Below, one piece after another: positions 52,035 to 61,198 of a stretch of DNA of 64,000 bases. Position 1 is the stretch's first letter; each line of letters begins with the position of its first letter. Location: positions 682,001 through 746,000 of the forward strand of contig NZ_AKIZ01000016.1 of NCBI RefSeq assembly GCF_000282595.1. The letters run 5' to 3'. The translations under genes and the position numbers were made by a program. The notes below the pieces were generated by a model that saw nothing but the letters and a program-made list of their open reading frames with translations, was not told the origin of the DNA and made no database searches. Origin of the DNA: Phyllobacterium sp. YR531. GTDB taxonomy: Bacteria; Pseudomonadota; Alphaproteobacteria; Rhizobiales; Rhizobiaceae.

Positions 52035-52364
52035 ATGCAGCAACTCCCCGTCTATTATTTGCGGGAAGCCTTGTCAGATATCGAGAACATTTTCGCATAC
52101 GTTCTGAAACAGAGCCAAAGCGCAGTCGTTGCAATCCGTTTCGTCGAACGCATTTACAATCGCTGTGAAAAAATTGGCAATGCACCATCCGGAGGCGTTA
52201 AGCGGGATGATCTTGCACAAGGCATTCGTCTGGTACCCTTTGAAAAGACCGCGGTAATTCTTTATCGGATTGAAAATCAAACCGTGCAGATAACCAATAT
52301 TTTTGCCGGTGGCAGAGACTATGCCGCAATTCTCAGGCATAAGGAAAATGACGATCCGGTCTGA
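52035..52364 (+). CDS. ParE/RelE-family toxin
   Basis: Small basic toxin of 109 residues with the ParE/RelE fold: [75 protein letters not shown]. ParE relatives poison DNA gyrase, RelE relatives cut mRNA; the ParD-type partner favours ParE. The pair is co-transcribed with tight spacing. Confidence 0.85.
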   Translation: MQQLPVYYLREALSDIENIFAYVLKQSQSAVVAIRFVERIYNRCEKIGNAPSGGVKRDDLAQGIRLVPFEKTAVILYRIENQTVQITNIFAGGRDYAAILRHKENDDPV

Positions 52365-52387
52365 CAGACCATTACGGGGGAAATATT

Positions 52388-53383
52388 ATGAGCGGTTTTG
52401 ATTTCACGATACCAGTGCTGGTCATTCTGGTACTGGCGATTCTGTTTGCGGGCGTGAAAACCGTGCCTCAAGGTTATAATTATACCATTGAGCGCTTTGG
52501 CAAATACACCCGCACATTGTCGCCGGGCCTGAGCCTCATTGTTCCCTTCTTTGACCGTATCGGCGCAAAGCTCAACATGATGGAGCAGGTTCTTGCTGTT
52601 CCGACACAGGAAGTCATCACCAAGGACAATGCCAACATTGCCGTGGATGGCATCGCCTTCTATCAGATTCTCAATGCCCCGCAGGCCGCCTATCAGGTCA
52701 GCGGGTTGCAAAACGCTATTTTGAACCTCACCATGACCAATATCCGTACCGTCATGGGTTCCATGGTTCTCGACGAACTTCTGTCCAACCGCGATACGAT
52801 CAATGACCGCCTGTTGCGGGTTGTCGATGAAGCGGCGCATTCATGGGGCATCAAGATGACCCGCGTCGAAATCAAGGACATCAACCCGCCAAAGGACCTG
52901 CTCGACTCCATGGGTCGCCAGATGAAGGCCGAACGTGACAAGCGCGCCGTGGTTCTTGAAGCGGAAGGCACCCGCGCTGCACAGATCTTGCGTGCGGAAG
53001 GTTTGAAGCAGGCACAGATTCTGGAAGCGGAAGGCAAGCGCGAAGCCTCCTATCGCGAAGCCGAGGGTCGCGAGCGTCTGGCCGAAGCAGAAGCCAAGGC
53101 AACTGAAATGGTCTCCGCCGCCATCACCAGCGGCAATGTTCAGGCCCTGAATTACTTTGTGGCGCAGAAATATACCGAAGCCTTTGGTAAATTCGCGTCG
53201 AGCCCTAACCAAAAGATCATCATGATGCCGATGGAAGCGTCAGCTCTCGTCGGCTCGCTCGGCGGTATCGGTGCCATTGCCAAGGAGGTCTTCGGCGATA
53301 ATGCGCCAGCGGCACCGGCAAGTCCCACTACAACGGCTGCACGCGGACGTACTGTTCCGGGCACGGGTGGGACGAACTCCTAA
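52388..53383 (+). CDS. SPFH/Band 7 family membrane protein (QmcA/stomatin-like)
   Basis: Membrane-anchored 331-residue protein. One N-terminal span ([16 protein letters not shown]) is followed by the Band 7 domain ([61 protein letters not shown]), a long coiled-coil ([20 protein letters not shown] and on) and a C-terminal oligomerisation region. It scaffolds large membrane complexes. It lies 14 bp upstream of its usual partner NfeD. RIME-like GGGGGAA precedes ATG. Confidence 0.9.
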   Translation: MSGFDFTIPVLVILVLAILFAGVKTVPQGYNYTIERFGKYTRTLSPGLSLIVPFFDRIGAKLNMMEQVLAVPTQEVITKDNANIAVDGIAFYQILNAPQAAYQVSGLQNAILNLTMTNIRTVMGSMVLDELLSNRDTINDRLLRVVDEAAHSWGIKMTRVEIKDINPPKDLLDSMGRQMKAERDKRAVVLEAEGTRAAQILRAEGLKQAQILEAEGKREASYREAEGRERLAEAEAKATEMVSAAITSGNVQALNYFVAQKYTEAFGKFASSPNQKIIMMPMEASALVGSLGGIGAIAKEVFGDNAPAAPASPTTTAARGRTVPGTGGTNS

Positions 53384-53397
53384 AGGAAGGGTTCAGT

Positions 53398-53856
53398 ATG
53401 TTGGAGCGACTTGTTACAGAACTCGGTGCGTGGAACTGGATGGTGCTCGGCCTTATCCTCATGATACTTGAGGTGGCAGCGCCCGGCATTTTTTTCCTCT
53501 GGTTTGGCATTGCCGCACTGATCGTTGGTGGTCTGGTTATTCTTTTTGGTGAGGCTTTCGCTATCAGCTGGCAGGTTCAGGTCATCCTGTTTCTGGTCCT
53601 GTCATTGATCGCGGTTTTCATTGGCCGCAAGCTTGTCGGCGCTACCGATGCGGAGTCCGACGAGCCTTTGCTCAACAGACGCGGCGAGCAACTCATCGGC
53701 CAGATCGTGACGCTGGAAGAAGCGACAGTGAATGGCCGTGGCCGTGCCAGAATTGGTGACAGCCTCTGGCGCGTGACGGGGCCTGACCTTGCAGCCGGAA
53801 CACCCGTGAAAATCACCGGCATCGATCAGGGAACGCTGCAGGTGGAGGCAGTTTAG
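53398..53856 (+). CDS. NfeD-family membrane protein
   Basis: Small 152-residue protein with 3-4 spans (WMVLGLILMILEVAAPGIFFLWFGIAALIVGG and on) and a C-terminal OB-fold NfeD domain (EEATVNGRGRARIGDSLWRVTG). It is the standard partner of stomatin-like SPFH proteins, probably for membrane-domain organisation. It ends about 90 bp before the kdsD gene on the other strand. Confidence 0.9.
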   Translation: MLERLVTELGAWNWMVLGLILMILEVAAPGIFFLWFGIAALIVGGLVILFGEAFAISWQVQVILFLVLSLIAVFIGRKLVGATDAESDEPLLNRRGEQLIGQIVTLEEATVNGRGRARIGDSLWRVTGPDLAAGTPVKITGIDQGTLQVEAV

Positions 53857-53945
53857 AGGTACTTCCGAGGAGGAACCAGCTTTAATCTCCACTCTCTCCG
53901 TCATCAGCTCTGTTGAAGATGGAGAGGGTGAATGCATTAAGATTG

Positions 53946-54941
53946 TTAGGCAGCACCGATGCGCAGGAGATCGTGGAAGTGCACAATACCGACCGGATAA
54001 TTATCCTCGGTCACGATGAGCGCGCCGATATTATGATCGTTGAGCAGTGCCAGCGCCGCGCTGGCGAGCATTGTCGGCGGCACGGTTTTCGGATTGCGCG
54101 TCATGATCTCTTCGACAGTCATTGTCACGAGACTGCGGTGCAGGTTACGCGAAAGATCGCCATCGGTGATGATGCCGGCCAGCGTTCCATCGGCGTTGCC
54201 AACTGCAATACAACCGAAGCGCTTATCAGACAAAACCTTCATCGCGTCCGGGATCAGGGTGCCAAGCGGCACGAGCGGAATCTGATCGTCGCGGTGCATG
54301 ATTTCGCGCACATGTGTTAGGGCCGCACCCAGCGAGCCACCGGGGTGGTACGTCTTGAAATCAACGGCAGTAAAGCCGCGTGCTTCCAGCAGCGCCACGG
54401 CAATGGCATCGCCCATCGCCAGCTGCATCAGTGTTGATGTAGTCGGCGCTAGACCGTGCGGACATGCCTCCGTGACGCGTGGCATGAGGATCACGACATC
54501 CGCAGCCGTTGCGAGTGCTGATTTTTCGCCCGCCGTCACCGCGATGAGTGGAATGCGGAAACGCCGCGAATAGCTGACAATGCCTTTAAGTTCAGCAGTG
54601 TCGCCAGACCAGGACAGTGCCAGAATGGCATCGTCGACGGCAATCATGCCGAGGTCACCATGATTGGCTTCTGATGGATGCACGAAGAATGCCGGCGTAC
54701 CCGTGGAAGCAAATGTTGCCGCGATCTTGGCGCCGACATGGCCGCTCTTACCGACGCCGGTTACGATGATGCGGCCTTTGATTGCCGCGATCTTTTCAAT
54801 CGCCCGGCAGAACGCATCAGCCATCGGCCCTTCAAGCGCCGCGCTTAGCGCAACCAGCCCGTCTTGTTCGGTTGCAATTGTCCGTTTTGCGGATTCAACC
54901 GCTGCGGACCTGTCCAGTTTTGTGTCATTTATCGCCTGCAT
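53946..54941 (-). CDS. kdsD: D-arabinose-5-phosphate isomerase (KpsF/GutQ family)
   Basis: Converts ribulose 5-phosphate to arabinose 5-phosphate, the first step to Kdo for lipopolysaccharide. The 331 residues comprise a SIS domain (GRIIVTGVGKSGHVGAKIAATFASTGTPAFFVHPSEANHGDLGMI in parts, residues 45-90) with the isomerase His in CPHGLAPTTSTL, and two CBS domains (from about residue 200: REIMHRDDQIPLVPL and VEEIMTRNPKTVPPT). ATG 54941 is used over TTG 54947. It converges on nfeD and feeds the pathway that also supplies the envelope genes downstream. Confidence 0.92.
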   Translation of the reverse strand: MQAINDTKLDRSAAVESAKRTIATEQDGLVALSAALEGPMADAFCRAIEKIAAIKGRIIVTGVGKSGHVGAKIAATFASTGTPAFFVHPSEANHGDLGMIAVDDAILALSWSGDTAELKGIVSYSRRFRIPLIAVTAGEKSALATAADVVILMPRVTEACPHGLAPTTSTLMQLAMGDAIAVALLEARGFTAVDFKTYHPGGSLGAALTHVREIMHRDDQIPLVPLGTLIPDAMKVLSDKRFGCIAVGNADGTLAGIITDGDLSRNLHRSLVTMTVEEIMTRNPKTVPPTMLASAALALLNDHNIGALIVTEDNYPVGIVHFHDLLRIGAA

Positions 54942-55046
54942 GGGCAAACCGTTAGCGCTTCCGCTGGCCTCTGTCCAATTTTTGTTGATCCGGCTTGTTC
55001 AAATCTGCGTCGGTTATGTGCAAAAGCTACGGGTCTTATCAAGTCA

Positions 55047-55087
55047 TTAACCATGCTTCTTTACCATCGCTCAAGGTTCGAACCTTG
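55047..55087. promoter_or_regulatory. Possible CtrA word and perfect palindrome before the OMP gene
   Basis: TTAACCAT at 55047-55054 matches the CtrA half-site of Caulobacter. A perfect palindrome CAAGGTTCGAACCTTG (55072-55087) overlaps the GTG start by one base, so it could mask translation or bind a regulator. Confidence 0.4.
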
Positions 55088-56898
55088 TGGCAAATCTATT
55101 GACTCAACCGCCAAAACAACGCGTAGAAGCGCGCCGAAATGGCCGTAGCTTCCGATCTGCAATCAACGCCTGCATGATGTCAGCGTTGCTCGGCAGTACC
55201 GTATTGGCGTTTTGCAGCCCCGCATCCGCGCAGCAAACAGTCCTTCCTGACAACTCTCAGTTGCGCGGCCCCATTCAGGAAAACGCCCCACCACCGGCGC
55301 AAAACAACCGCAATACGCGGCCCACTGATTCGCAGACAACCCAAGACCAGACATCATCGCCGACCAATAATTTCGGTATCCCATCACGCCCTTATGAACC
55401 AGTCAGCCCGGGTGCACTGCCTGCGGACGATGACAGTTCAAATCTGGGCAGGCTTGGTGTACCCGCCAATGATGGCAGCCCGCCGAGCGGCCCGTCAGAT
55501 AATAGTGGCGGGCTTAATCCACCTCCGTCCGTAGAAGAAACTGTCGTTCCAGTCCCTGTGGAGCGGGTTCCGACGCCTGCGCCACGCCCGGGCGTAACCG
55601 ACGCGGCCACAGCGGATGCGGACACCAATGCCGATCGCGATCCCGCCACGCTTTACGAGACCGGCGCAATCGAACAAAGCCAGGAAGGCAATCCGCCGGA
55701 GAGGCGCACCGACAAGGATAACATGCCGGTTTCGGCGATTGAGCGGCGCACGCCGCGTCTTGATCCGGAACCCTTTGCGCCACTTGGTATCCGCGCTGGC
55801 ACGGTCACATTGCGCCCCTCGATCAGTCAGGGTCTGCGCGCAACGACCAATGCCGACAACAGCTCGGACGGCAAATCTGCCGTCCTGTCGGAAACCCGTC
55901 TGCGTGCCCGCGCCACGACGGATTGGTCCCGGCACTCCGCCTGGATGGATTTTGACGGCACCTATGACAAGACCATTTCCGGCGAGGAATATTCCGCGCC
56001 CAATATCGGCCTCCGTGCTGGTTTTCAGTTGGATTTGGGCGCACGCACAACCGTGACCGGTGAAGCTGGTTATCGTTACCGGCAGGAAGACCCGAGCGCC
56101 CCGACCACCATTCAAGGCACCTCAAACCGCCCAGGCGTGCAGGAGCTTGATGGAAGCCTCGGCGTCCGGCATGAGTTCGGCAAATTCTTCGGCGATCTCA
56201 AAGGAAAGGTGAACCGCACGACCTATGGTAACGCCGAAATAGGCAACACCACCATCAGCCAGAAAGACCGCGACAACACTTTTGCCAGCATTGCCTTGCG
56301 AGGCGGTTTTGAAATGTCTCCGGCAATAAAACCCTTCGCCGAGGTCGAAATCGGCAAACTGATCTATGACGAGAAAACTGATTTCAGCGGCTATCGCCGT
56401 TCCGGCCTTCGCACTGCCTTGCGCGGTGGCGTCGAGATTGATTTCGGGGAAAAAATGTCCGGTGAGTTTGCCCTTGGCTATTTGCGGCAGGGCATTGACG
56501 ATGACCGGCTGCAGGCAGTTGAAGGTCTAAGCGCCGATGCGGCAATCAAATGGTCGCCGCAGCGTGGAACCGATGTTGATATCGGTCTGCTGACCCGTGT
56601 TGAGGGCGCCACCACGCCGGGGGAAAGCGGCTCCGTCTACTATGAAGGCACAGTTGGCATCAAGCGTCAGGTCCGGGCCAATCTCGACCTTAACGCAAAG
56701 CTGATCGCATCTTTGCGTGATAACAAGGACGATACCGGGCTGGACAAGGGCTTTGGTGCGGAAATCGGCGCGACATACTGGTTCAACCGTTTTGTCGGGC
56801 TGGATGTCAGCGCCCGCCACCAGCTGGTCCGCAGCGATGTGGACTCACGCAATACTGATGAAACCAGCATCTATGTCGGTGTGACATTGCAACGTTGA
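55087..56898 (+). CDS. Outer-membrane beta-barrel protein
   Basis: Surface or outer-membrane protein of 603 residues (GTG start 55087). An N-terminal signal region (SAINACMMSALLGSTVLAFCSPASAQ, cleavage after residues ~50) is followed by a disordered Pro/Ser/Thr/Asn-rich span of about 190 residues (PPPAQNNRNTRPTDSQTTQD and on), and a C-terminal barrel of ~370 residues of alternating strands (VTLRPSISQGLRATTNADNS, WSRHSAWMDFDGTYDKTISG, ASIALRGGFEMSPAIKPFAE) ending in an aromatic-poor VGVTLQR. The barrel resembles BBP2-type outer-membrane proteins. Ligand unknown. Confidence 0.83.
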   Translation: MANLLTQPPKQRVEARRNGRSFRSAINACMMSALLGSTVLAFCSPASAQQTVLPDNSQLRGPIQENAPPPAQNNRNTRPTDSQTTQDQTSSPTNNFGIPSRPYEPVSPGALPADDDSSNLGRLGVPANDGSPPSGPSDNSGGLNPPPSVEETVVPVPVERVPTPAPRPGVTDAATADADTNADRDPATLYETGAIEQSQEGNPPERRTDKDNMPVSAIERRTPRLDPEPFAPLGIRAGTVTLRPSISQGLRATTNADNSSDGKSAVLSETRLRARATTDWSRHSAWMDFDGTYDKTISGEEYSAPNIGLRAGFQLDLGARTTVTGEAGYRYRQEDPSAPTTIQGTSNRPGVQELDGSLGVRHEFGKFFGDLKGKVNRTTYGNAEIGNTTISQKDRDNTFASIALRGGFEMSPAIKPFAEVEIGKLIYDEKTDFSGYRRSGLRTALRGGVEIDFGEKMSGEFALGYLRQGIDDDRLQAVEGLSADAAIKWSPQRGTDVDIGLLTRVEGATTPGESGSVYYEGTVGIKRQVRANLDLNAKLIASLRDNKDDTGLDKGFGAEIGATYWFNRFVGLDVSARHQLVRSDVDSRNTDETSIYVGVTLQR

Positions 56899-56933
56899 GC
56901 CAAGTTTTTTGAGTTGAGGGAGCAAAAAAGGTC

Positions 56934-57131
56934 GATGCCGATTATCTCTCCCCTTGTGGGAGAGAAAGGATTTTCTTGGTTTTAGCCTCTTTGCTAAAAC
57001 CTTAGAAAATCCAAGTGAGGGGATTCATTTGCCTGACTGCGCATTACCCCCTCTCTTGCGATTTCTAGCACTTAGCAAGAGCTAAGATGCTGAAATCACG
57101 TTCTCCCCCACAAGGGGGGAGATAGGGTGGC
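56934..57131. repeat. Family 2 intergenic element, copy C (inverted)
   Basis: 198 bp that is the inverse complement of copies A and B: the GGATTT/AAATCC hairpin comes first, the GATTTCTAGC...GCTGAAATC one last. Left end GATGCCGATTATC is intact; right end reads GATAGGGTGG. It is between convergent OMP and galU genes. Confidence 0.92.
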
Positions 57132-57151
57132 ACCGAAATCCGTAAAACAGA

Positions 57152-58054
57152 TCACTGGCCCTTTGGCTTGATCGTCTTCAGCATGTTGCCGATATTGTCG
57201 AACACACCATTGCGGATATCTTCGCGCCACAGTGCAAAGGCCACATTGGCTTCGACAAAACCTTCTTTGGAGCCGGTGTCATAGGTGCGGCCCTTGAAGT
57301 GGTAACCGAAGAAATCCTGTTCCTTGGTCAGTTTCAGCATGGCATCGGTGAGCTGGATTTCATTGCCCGCGCCGCGTTCCTGATTTTCCAGAATACCGAA
57401 TATCTCCGGCTGCAAAATATAGCGGCCATTGATGTAAAGATTTGAAGGTGCCGTGCCTTTGGCAGGCTTCTCTACCATTTCCGTTAGCTCAAAACCCTTG
57501 CCGACAGGTTTGCCCTGTCCGACAATGCCGTATTTGTGCGTCTCGGCAGGATCACATTCCTGCACGGCCACGACATTGCCGCCGGACTGATTGTAAAGTT
57601 CCACCATATCGGCAAGGCAGCCATTTTTCTCCGGCTGCATGATCATGTCCGGCAGTAGCAGCGCAAACGGCTCATCGCCGACGATATCGCGCGCGCACCA
57701 GACGGCGTGGCCAAGCCCCATAGGCACCTGCTGGCGGGTAAAGCTTGTGGTACCCGGGCGGGGCTGAATGCTCTGCAACTCTTCCAGCAACGCGGTTTTG
57801 CCGCGCTCTGTCAGCGAGGAATAAAGCTCATACTGCGCATCGAAATAATCTTCGATGACCGCCTTGTTGCGTCCCGTTACGAAAATGAAGTGTTCGATGC
57901 CGGCTTCGCGCGCTTCGTCAACCACATATTGGATGACCGGCTTGTCGACAACGGTCAGCATTTCCTTGGGAATGGATTTCGTGGCAGGAAGAACGCGGGT
58001 TCCAAAACCCGCAACTGGAAAGACGGCCTTGCGAATTTTCTTCAGTGTCGTCAT
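57152..58054 (-). CDS. galU: UTP-glucose-1-phosphate uridylyltransferase
   Basis: Makes UDP-glucose from UTP and glucose 1-phosphate, for glycans, LPS and osmoregulated glucans. 300 residues from ATG 58054 (GAGG upstream); an upstream in-frame reading to 58195 has no family match. The UTP site is [25 protein letters not shown] (in two parts), with ALLLPDMIM and [21 protein letters not shown]. It converges on the OMP gene. Confidence 0.94.
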   Translation of the reverse strand: MTTLKKIRKAVFPVAGFGTRVLPATKSIPKEMLTVVDKPVIQYVVDEAREAGIEHFIFVTGRNKAVIEDYFDAQYELYSSLTERGKTALLEELQSIQPRPGTTSFTRQQVPMGLGHAVWCARDIVGDEPFALLLPDMIMQPEKNGCLADMVELYNQSGGNVVAVQECDPAETHKYGIVGQGKPVGKGFELTEMVEKPAKGTAPSNLYINGRYILQPEIFGILENQERGAGNEIQLTDAMLKLTKEQDFFGYHFKGRTYDTGSKEGFVEANVAFALWREDIRNGVFDNIGNMLKTIKPKGQ

Positions 58055-58350
58055 CAGTACCTCGTTTAGTGTTGTATGCGATAACTTAGTTAAACCGGTA
58101 ATTGTCGCCGTGAACTCACAAAAGCCGCAGTAACAATTCAAATTTTGATATAATTTCCAAATACCGATTCCGGTTTTTGGTTGCGTGGTAGACAATCTGG
58201 CCTCAAAGAACGAAAATGCACAGGCCTGTAAAATAAATATTCTTTGCTGATGTTAATGTGGGCATTGGAATAGGCATGGTAAACTAATTCCTAACTTTGG
58301 CATGCAAATATTATCGTCTGAACCTGTGGAAACACATTCGAGGGCATAAC

Positions 58351-59577
58351 ATGATTGAAGTTTCGTCGGCATTATCCAAACGTCTATATATGATTGCGGC
58401 AGCGGCAGGCCTTGCGCTGTCACTGAACGTCAACAATGCCTCCGCCGATGCAAAGTTCCAGAACTGGATCGCTGAATTCCGGGCTACTGCGATGGCTAGC
58501 GGCATTTCCGCAGCAACCTACAAGCGCGCTTTTGCTGGTGTCACCGAAATCGATCCTGAAGTGCTGGAAAAAGCCAAGTTCCAGCCGGAATTCACTGCAC
58601 CTGTCTGGGACTATATCGACAATCGCGTCAATGAAAACTCGGTCGCGACCGGCCGCGAAATGGCAAAGAAATATAGCCGCTGGCTCGGCGCCATCGAAAA
58701 ATCCTTTGGTGTTGACCGCAATATTCTTCTGGCCATCTGGTCGATGGAAACCAACTACGGCGAGATCATGAAACGCGATGACGTGATGCGCGATGCTGTC
58801 CGATCGCTCGCTACCCTCGCCTATGCCGATCCACGCCGCGGAAAGTTTGGCCGCACCCAGCTGATTGCCGCCATGAAAATCCTGCAGACGGGCGATATAG
58901 ACCGCAGCCATTTGACAGGTTCATGGGCGGGTGCACTCGGCCATACCCAGTTTATTCCCACCAGCTATCTTGCCTATGCCGTCGATATGGATGGCAATGG
59001 CAAGCGCGACATCTGGAATTCCATACCTGACGCCTTGGCAACAGCTGCCAATCTTCTGCGCAAGAATGGCTGGCAATCCGGGCAGACATGGGGATACGAG
59101 GTTGTTCTGCCCGCCGGGCGCAAGTTCCCTGCCGGTTCAAAGTCAATCGCAGAATGGCAGAGCCTCGGCGTGGTTCGCGCCAATGGCAAGGCGTTCCCGA
59201 ACGGCAGCATAAAGGCAACGCTCAAGGTGCCGGATGGACGTCAGGGACCTTCATTCCTGATGACCAAAAATTTCTTCGTTCTGAAGAACTACAACAATGC
59301 CGATAAATATGCGCTTGGTGTGGGCCTGTTGGCCGACCAGATTGCCGGTTCAACCGGGCTGCGTCAGGATTGGAACCGCCCCTTCACGCCAATCACAATG
59401 AAGGAGCGTGAAGAACTTCAACATCATTTGACCGAACTCGGCTATTATGACGGCAAGGTCGATGGCAAGATCGGCAGCGGCTCGCGCAATGCGATTCAGG
59501 CTTTCCAGACCCGCATGGGCATGGACCCTGATGGGCATCCGAGCAAGGAAGTGCTGACGATCCTTCGCAAGAAGTAG
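58351..59577 (+). CDS. Lytic murein transglycosylase (MltB-type) with peptidoglycan-binding domain
   Basis: Periplasmic peptidoglycan-cleaving enzyme of 408 residues. Signal peptide ends after IAAAAGLALSLNVNNASADA. The catalytic glutamate is in IWSMETNYGEIM, followed by SWAGALGHTQFIPTSYLAYAVDMDGNGKRDIWNS (in parts), the MltB signature. The C-terminal PGB domain (LQHHLTELGYYDGKVDGKIG) anchors it to the wall. GAGGGC supports ATG 58351. The DUF459 gene follows by 13 bp, in one unit. Confidence 0.93.
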   Translation: MIEVSSALSKRLYMIAAAAGLALSLNVNNASADAKFQNWIAEFRATAMASGISAATYKRAFAGVTEIDPEVLEKAKFQPEFTAPVWDYIDNRVNENSVATGREMAKKYSRWLGAIEKSFGVDRNILLAIWSMETNYGEIMKRDDVMRDAVRSLATLAYADPRRGKFGRTQLIAAMKILQTGDIDRSHLTGSWAGALGHTQFIPTSYLAYAVDMDGNGKRDIWNSIPDALATAANLLRKNGWQSGQTWGYEVVLPAGRKFPAGSKSIAEWQSLGVVRANGKAFPNGSIKATLKVPDGRQGPSFLMTKNFFVLKNYNNADKYALGVGLLADQIAGSTGLRQDWNRPFTPITMKEREELQHHLTELGYYDGKVDGKIGSGSRNAIQAFQTRMGMDPDGHPSKEVLTILRKK

Positions 59578-59590
59578 AGCTAGGAGTAGA

Positions 59591-60802
59591 ATGGACAAAC
59601 GAAAGACGCCGGTCGCTTCCATGCGTTTCCTTGTCGTGTCCATTGTCCTCACAGCGGGCGGCAGCATGGTTTTCACCGAAACCGCGGCTGCCCGAACTTT
59701 GCTCGACATGCTTATGGGACGGCGCGAGATTTATCGCGAAGATACGGATCGCCTGATTGACGATGGCAGGCGACCGCGGCCACAACCCCGAAACCGCGCC
59801 ACCAAACCTGCACGCCCGAAAACTGCTCCGGCCGGAACACCTGCGACCGGACCTGCGGCAGCAGTTTCAACGGAGGCCGCAATACCCGCCAAACTTGCCG
59901 ACGCAAAAACTGTGCTGGTGGTTGGTGATTTCATGGCCAGTGGTTTGGCAGAGGGACTTGATGCGGCGTTTATCGATAGCCCCGGTGTTCGCGTTATCGA
60001 TAAAGCCGATGGCTCTTCCGGATTTGTTCGTGACGACCATCTGAATTGGCCAGCGACTATCGGCAGCATGATCGAAACGGAAAAGCCTTCGGTCGTTGTT
60101 ATCATGGCAGGGGCGAATGATCGTCAGCCATTCAGCGGCGTTCAGTCTGAGGCCAAGGGCAAGCCGTTGCTGGGCGATGAATGGTCTAAAGAATATCAGG
60201 CACGGCTTGGCGCATTTCTTGATGCTGTCAAGAAAACCGGCCAGCCTGTGGTTTGGGTCGGGCAACCGGCATTCAAAACCAAAAGCATGACCAATGATGT
60301 GCTGGCATTCAACGAGCTTTACCGCAATGCTGCTGAAAAAGCCGATGGTACTTTTGTCGATGTGTGGGATGGCTTTGTTGACCAAAGCGGCACCTTCACC
60401 CTGACGGGTTTTGACATGTCCGGGCAAACCGCGCGCTTGCGCAATAATGATGGTATCGGGCTGACCAGCGCTGGCAAACGCAAGCTTGCCTTTTATGTCG
60501 AAAAGCCGCTGCGTCAATTGCTTGGTACGGCAACAGCACCCAATATCGCCGCTATCAAGCCGGGTGCCCCGGTGCAGGCTTTGCCGGAAATTCCTTCAGG
60601 GCCGATCAAGGTCGACCGTCTTGCGCCAATCAGCCTTAGCGATCCGGAACTGGATGGCGGGACCGATCTGCTCGGCGCGCCTACCCGTCCCATAGCGGCG
60701 TCGGAAAAATCTGCGCGGGACCTGCTTGTCAATCAGGGCGTTGCACCCGCAAGCCAGCCCGGTAGGACAAATGATTTTACATGGCCGAAGCCTGCAAAGT
60801 AA
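59591..60802 (+). CDS. DUF459 SGNH-fold protein with altered catalytic motifs
   Basis: Exported protein of 403 residues. A signal peptide (MRFLVVSIVLTAGGSMVFTE after a short basic start) precedes a Pro/Ala linker (60-95) and an SGNH-hydrolase fold (TVLVVGDFMASGLAEGLDAAF, VVVIMAGANDRQPF, KTGQPVVWVGQPAF, DGIGLTSAGKRKLAFYVEKPL). Active family members have GDS and DGxH; here GDF and DGIG stand, so Ser and His are missing from the expected spots. It follows the lytic transglycosylase, suggesting an envelope role, possibly non-catalytic. Confidence 0.85.
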   Translation: MDKRKTPVASMRFLVVSIVLTAGGSMVFTETAAARTLLDMLMGRREIYREDTDRLIDDGRRPRPQPRNRATKPARPKTAPAGTPATGPAAAVSTEAAIPAKLADAKTVLVVGDFMASGLAEGLDAAFIDSPGVRVIDKADGSSGFVRDDHLNWPATIGSMIETEKPSVVVIMAGANDRQPFSGVQSEAKGKPLLGDEWSKEYQARLGAFLDAVKKTGQPVVWVGQPAFKTKSMTNDVLAFNELYRNAAEKADGTFVDVWDGFVDQSGTFTLTGFDMSGQTARLRNNDGIGLTSAGKRKLAFYVEKPLRQLLGTATAPNIAAIKPGAPVQALPEIPSGPIKVDRLAPISLSDPELDGGTDLLGAPTRPIAASEKSARDLLVNQGVAPASQPGRTNDFTWPKPAK

Positions 60803-61161
60803 ACGCGCCAGATTACGAACTGCTACGTGACTGCAGATTATACGCGTTTTCCAACGCGAAAAGAGGGCGGCTGATTCTGGTAACAACCCGGTTGCGAGTA
60901 TACCGTAATAAATCCTGCGCTTTCTCAATCTTTGATTGCTGATCTGATATTTACAATCAGTAGACGCATTTCTGTGTCCACTGACGAGTATGCAACCATA
61001 GCAAGCGCATCAACCAAAAAAATTGCGCCTGAAAAGCGTGGGCTTCGTGAAGCCCGTAAAAGAACACCAATCTCGACAGCATTGAATGGGATTATGCCCG
61101 TTCCAGAGCAAAATCCCTTTACTTGAGAGCAAAATGGTCGAATTGGGGAGCAAATTAGCAA
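60803..61161. other. Intergenic region after DUF459
   Basis: About 360 bases without a convincing gene. A small hairpin GGGCTTCGTGAAGCCC lies near 61040-61056. A 78-residue minus-strand frame (60925-61161) has no family features. Confidence 0.4.
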
Positions 61162-61193
61162 CTACCGCGCGCAATTTGGTTGTGCGCGGTAGA
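61162..61193 (-). terminator. Terminator after gltD
   Basis: On the minus strand CTACCGCGC...AA and TTGCGCGCGGTAG form a 13-bp stem with one G-U pair, followed by TTGCTAATTTG. It lies six bases past the gltD stop. Confidence 0.75.
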
Positions 61194-61198
61194 GATTG

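Noticed and set aside
35195-57131. Reading the spaced repeats as a CRISPR array
   Set aside because: Copies are about 190-200 bp, far apart and hairpin-shaped, with no regular spacers and no cas genes.
60925-61161. 78-residue minus-strand frame after DUF459
   Set aside because: No ribosome site of note, no recognisable domain, and it reads through the gap before the gltD terminator.
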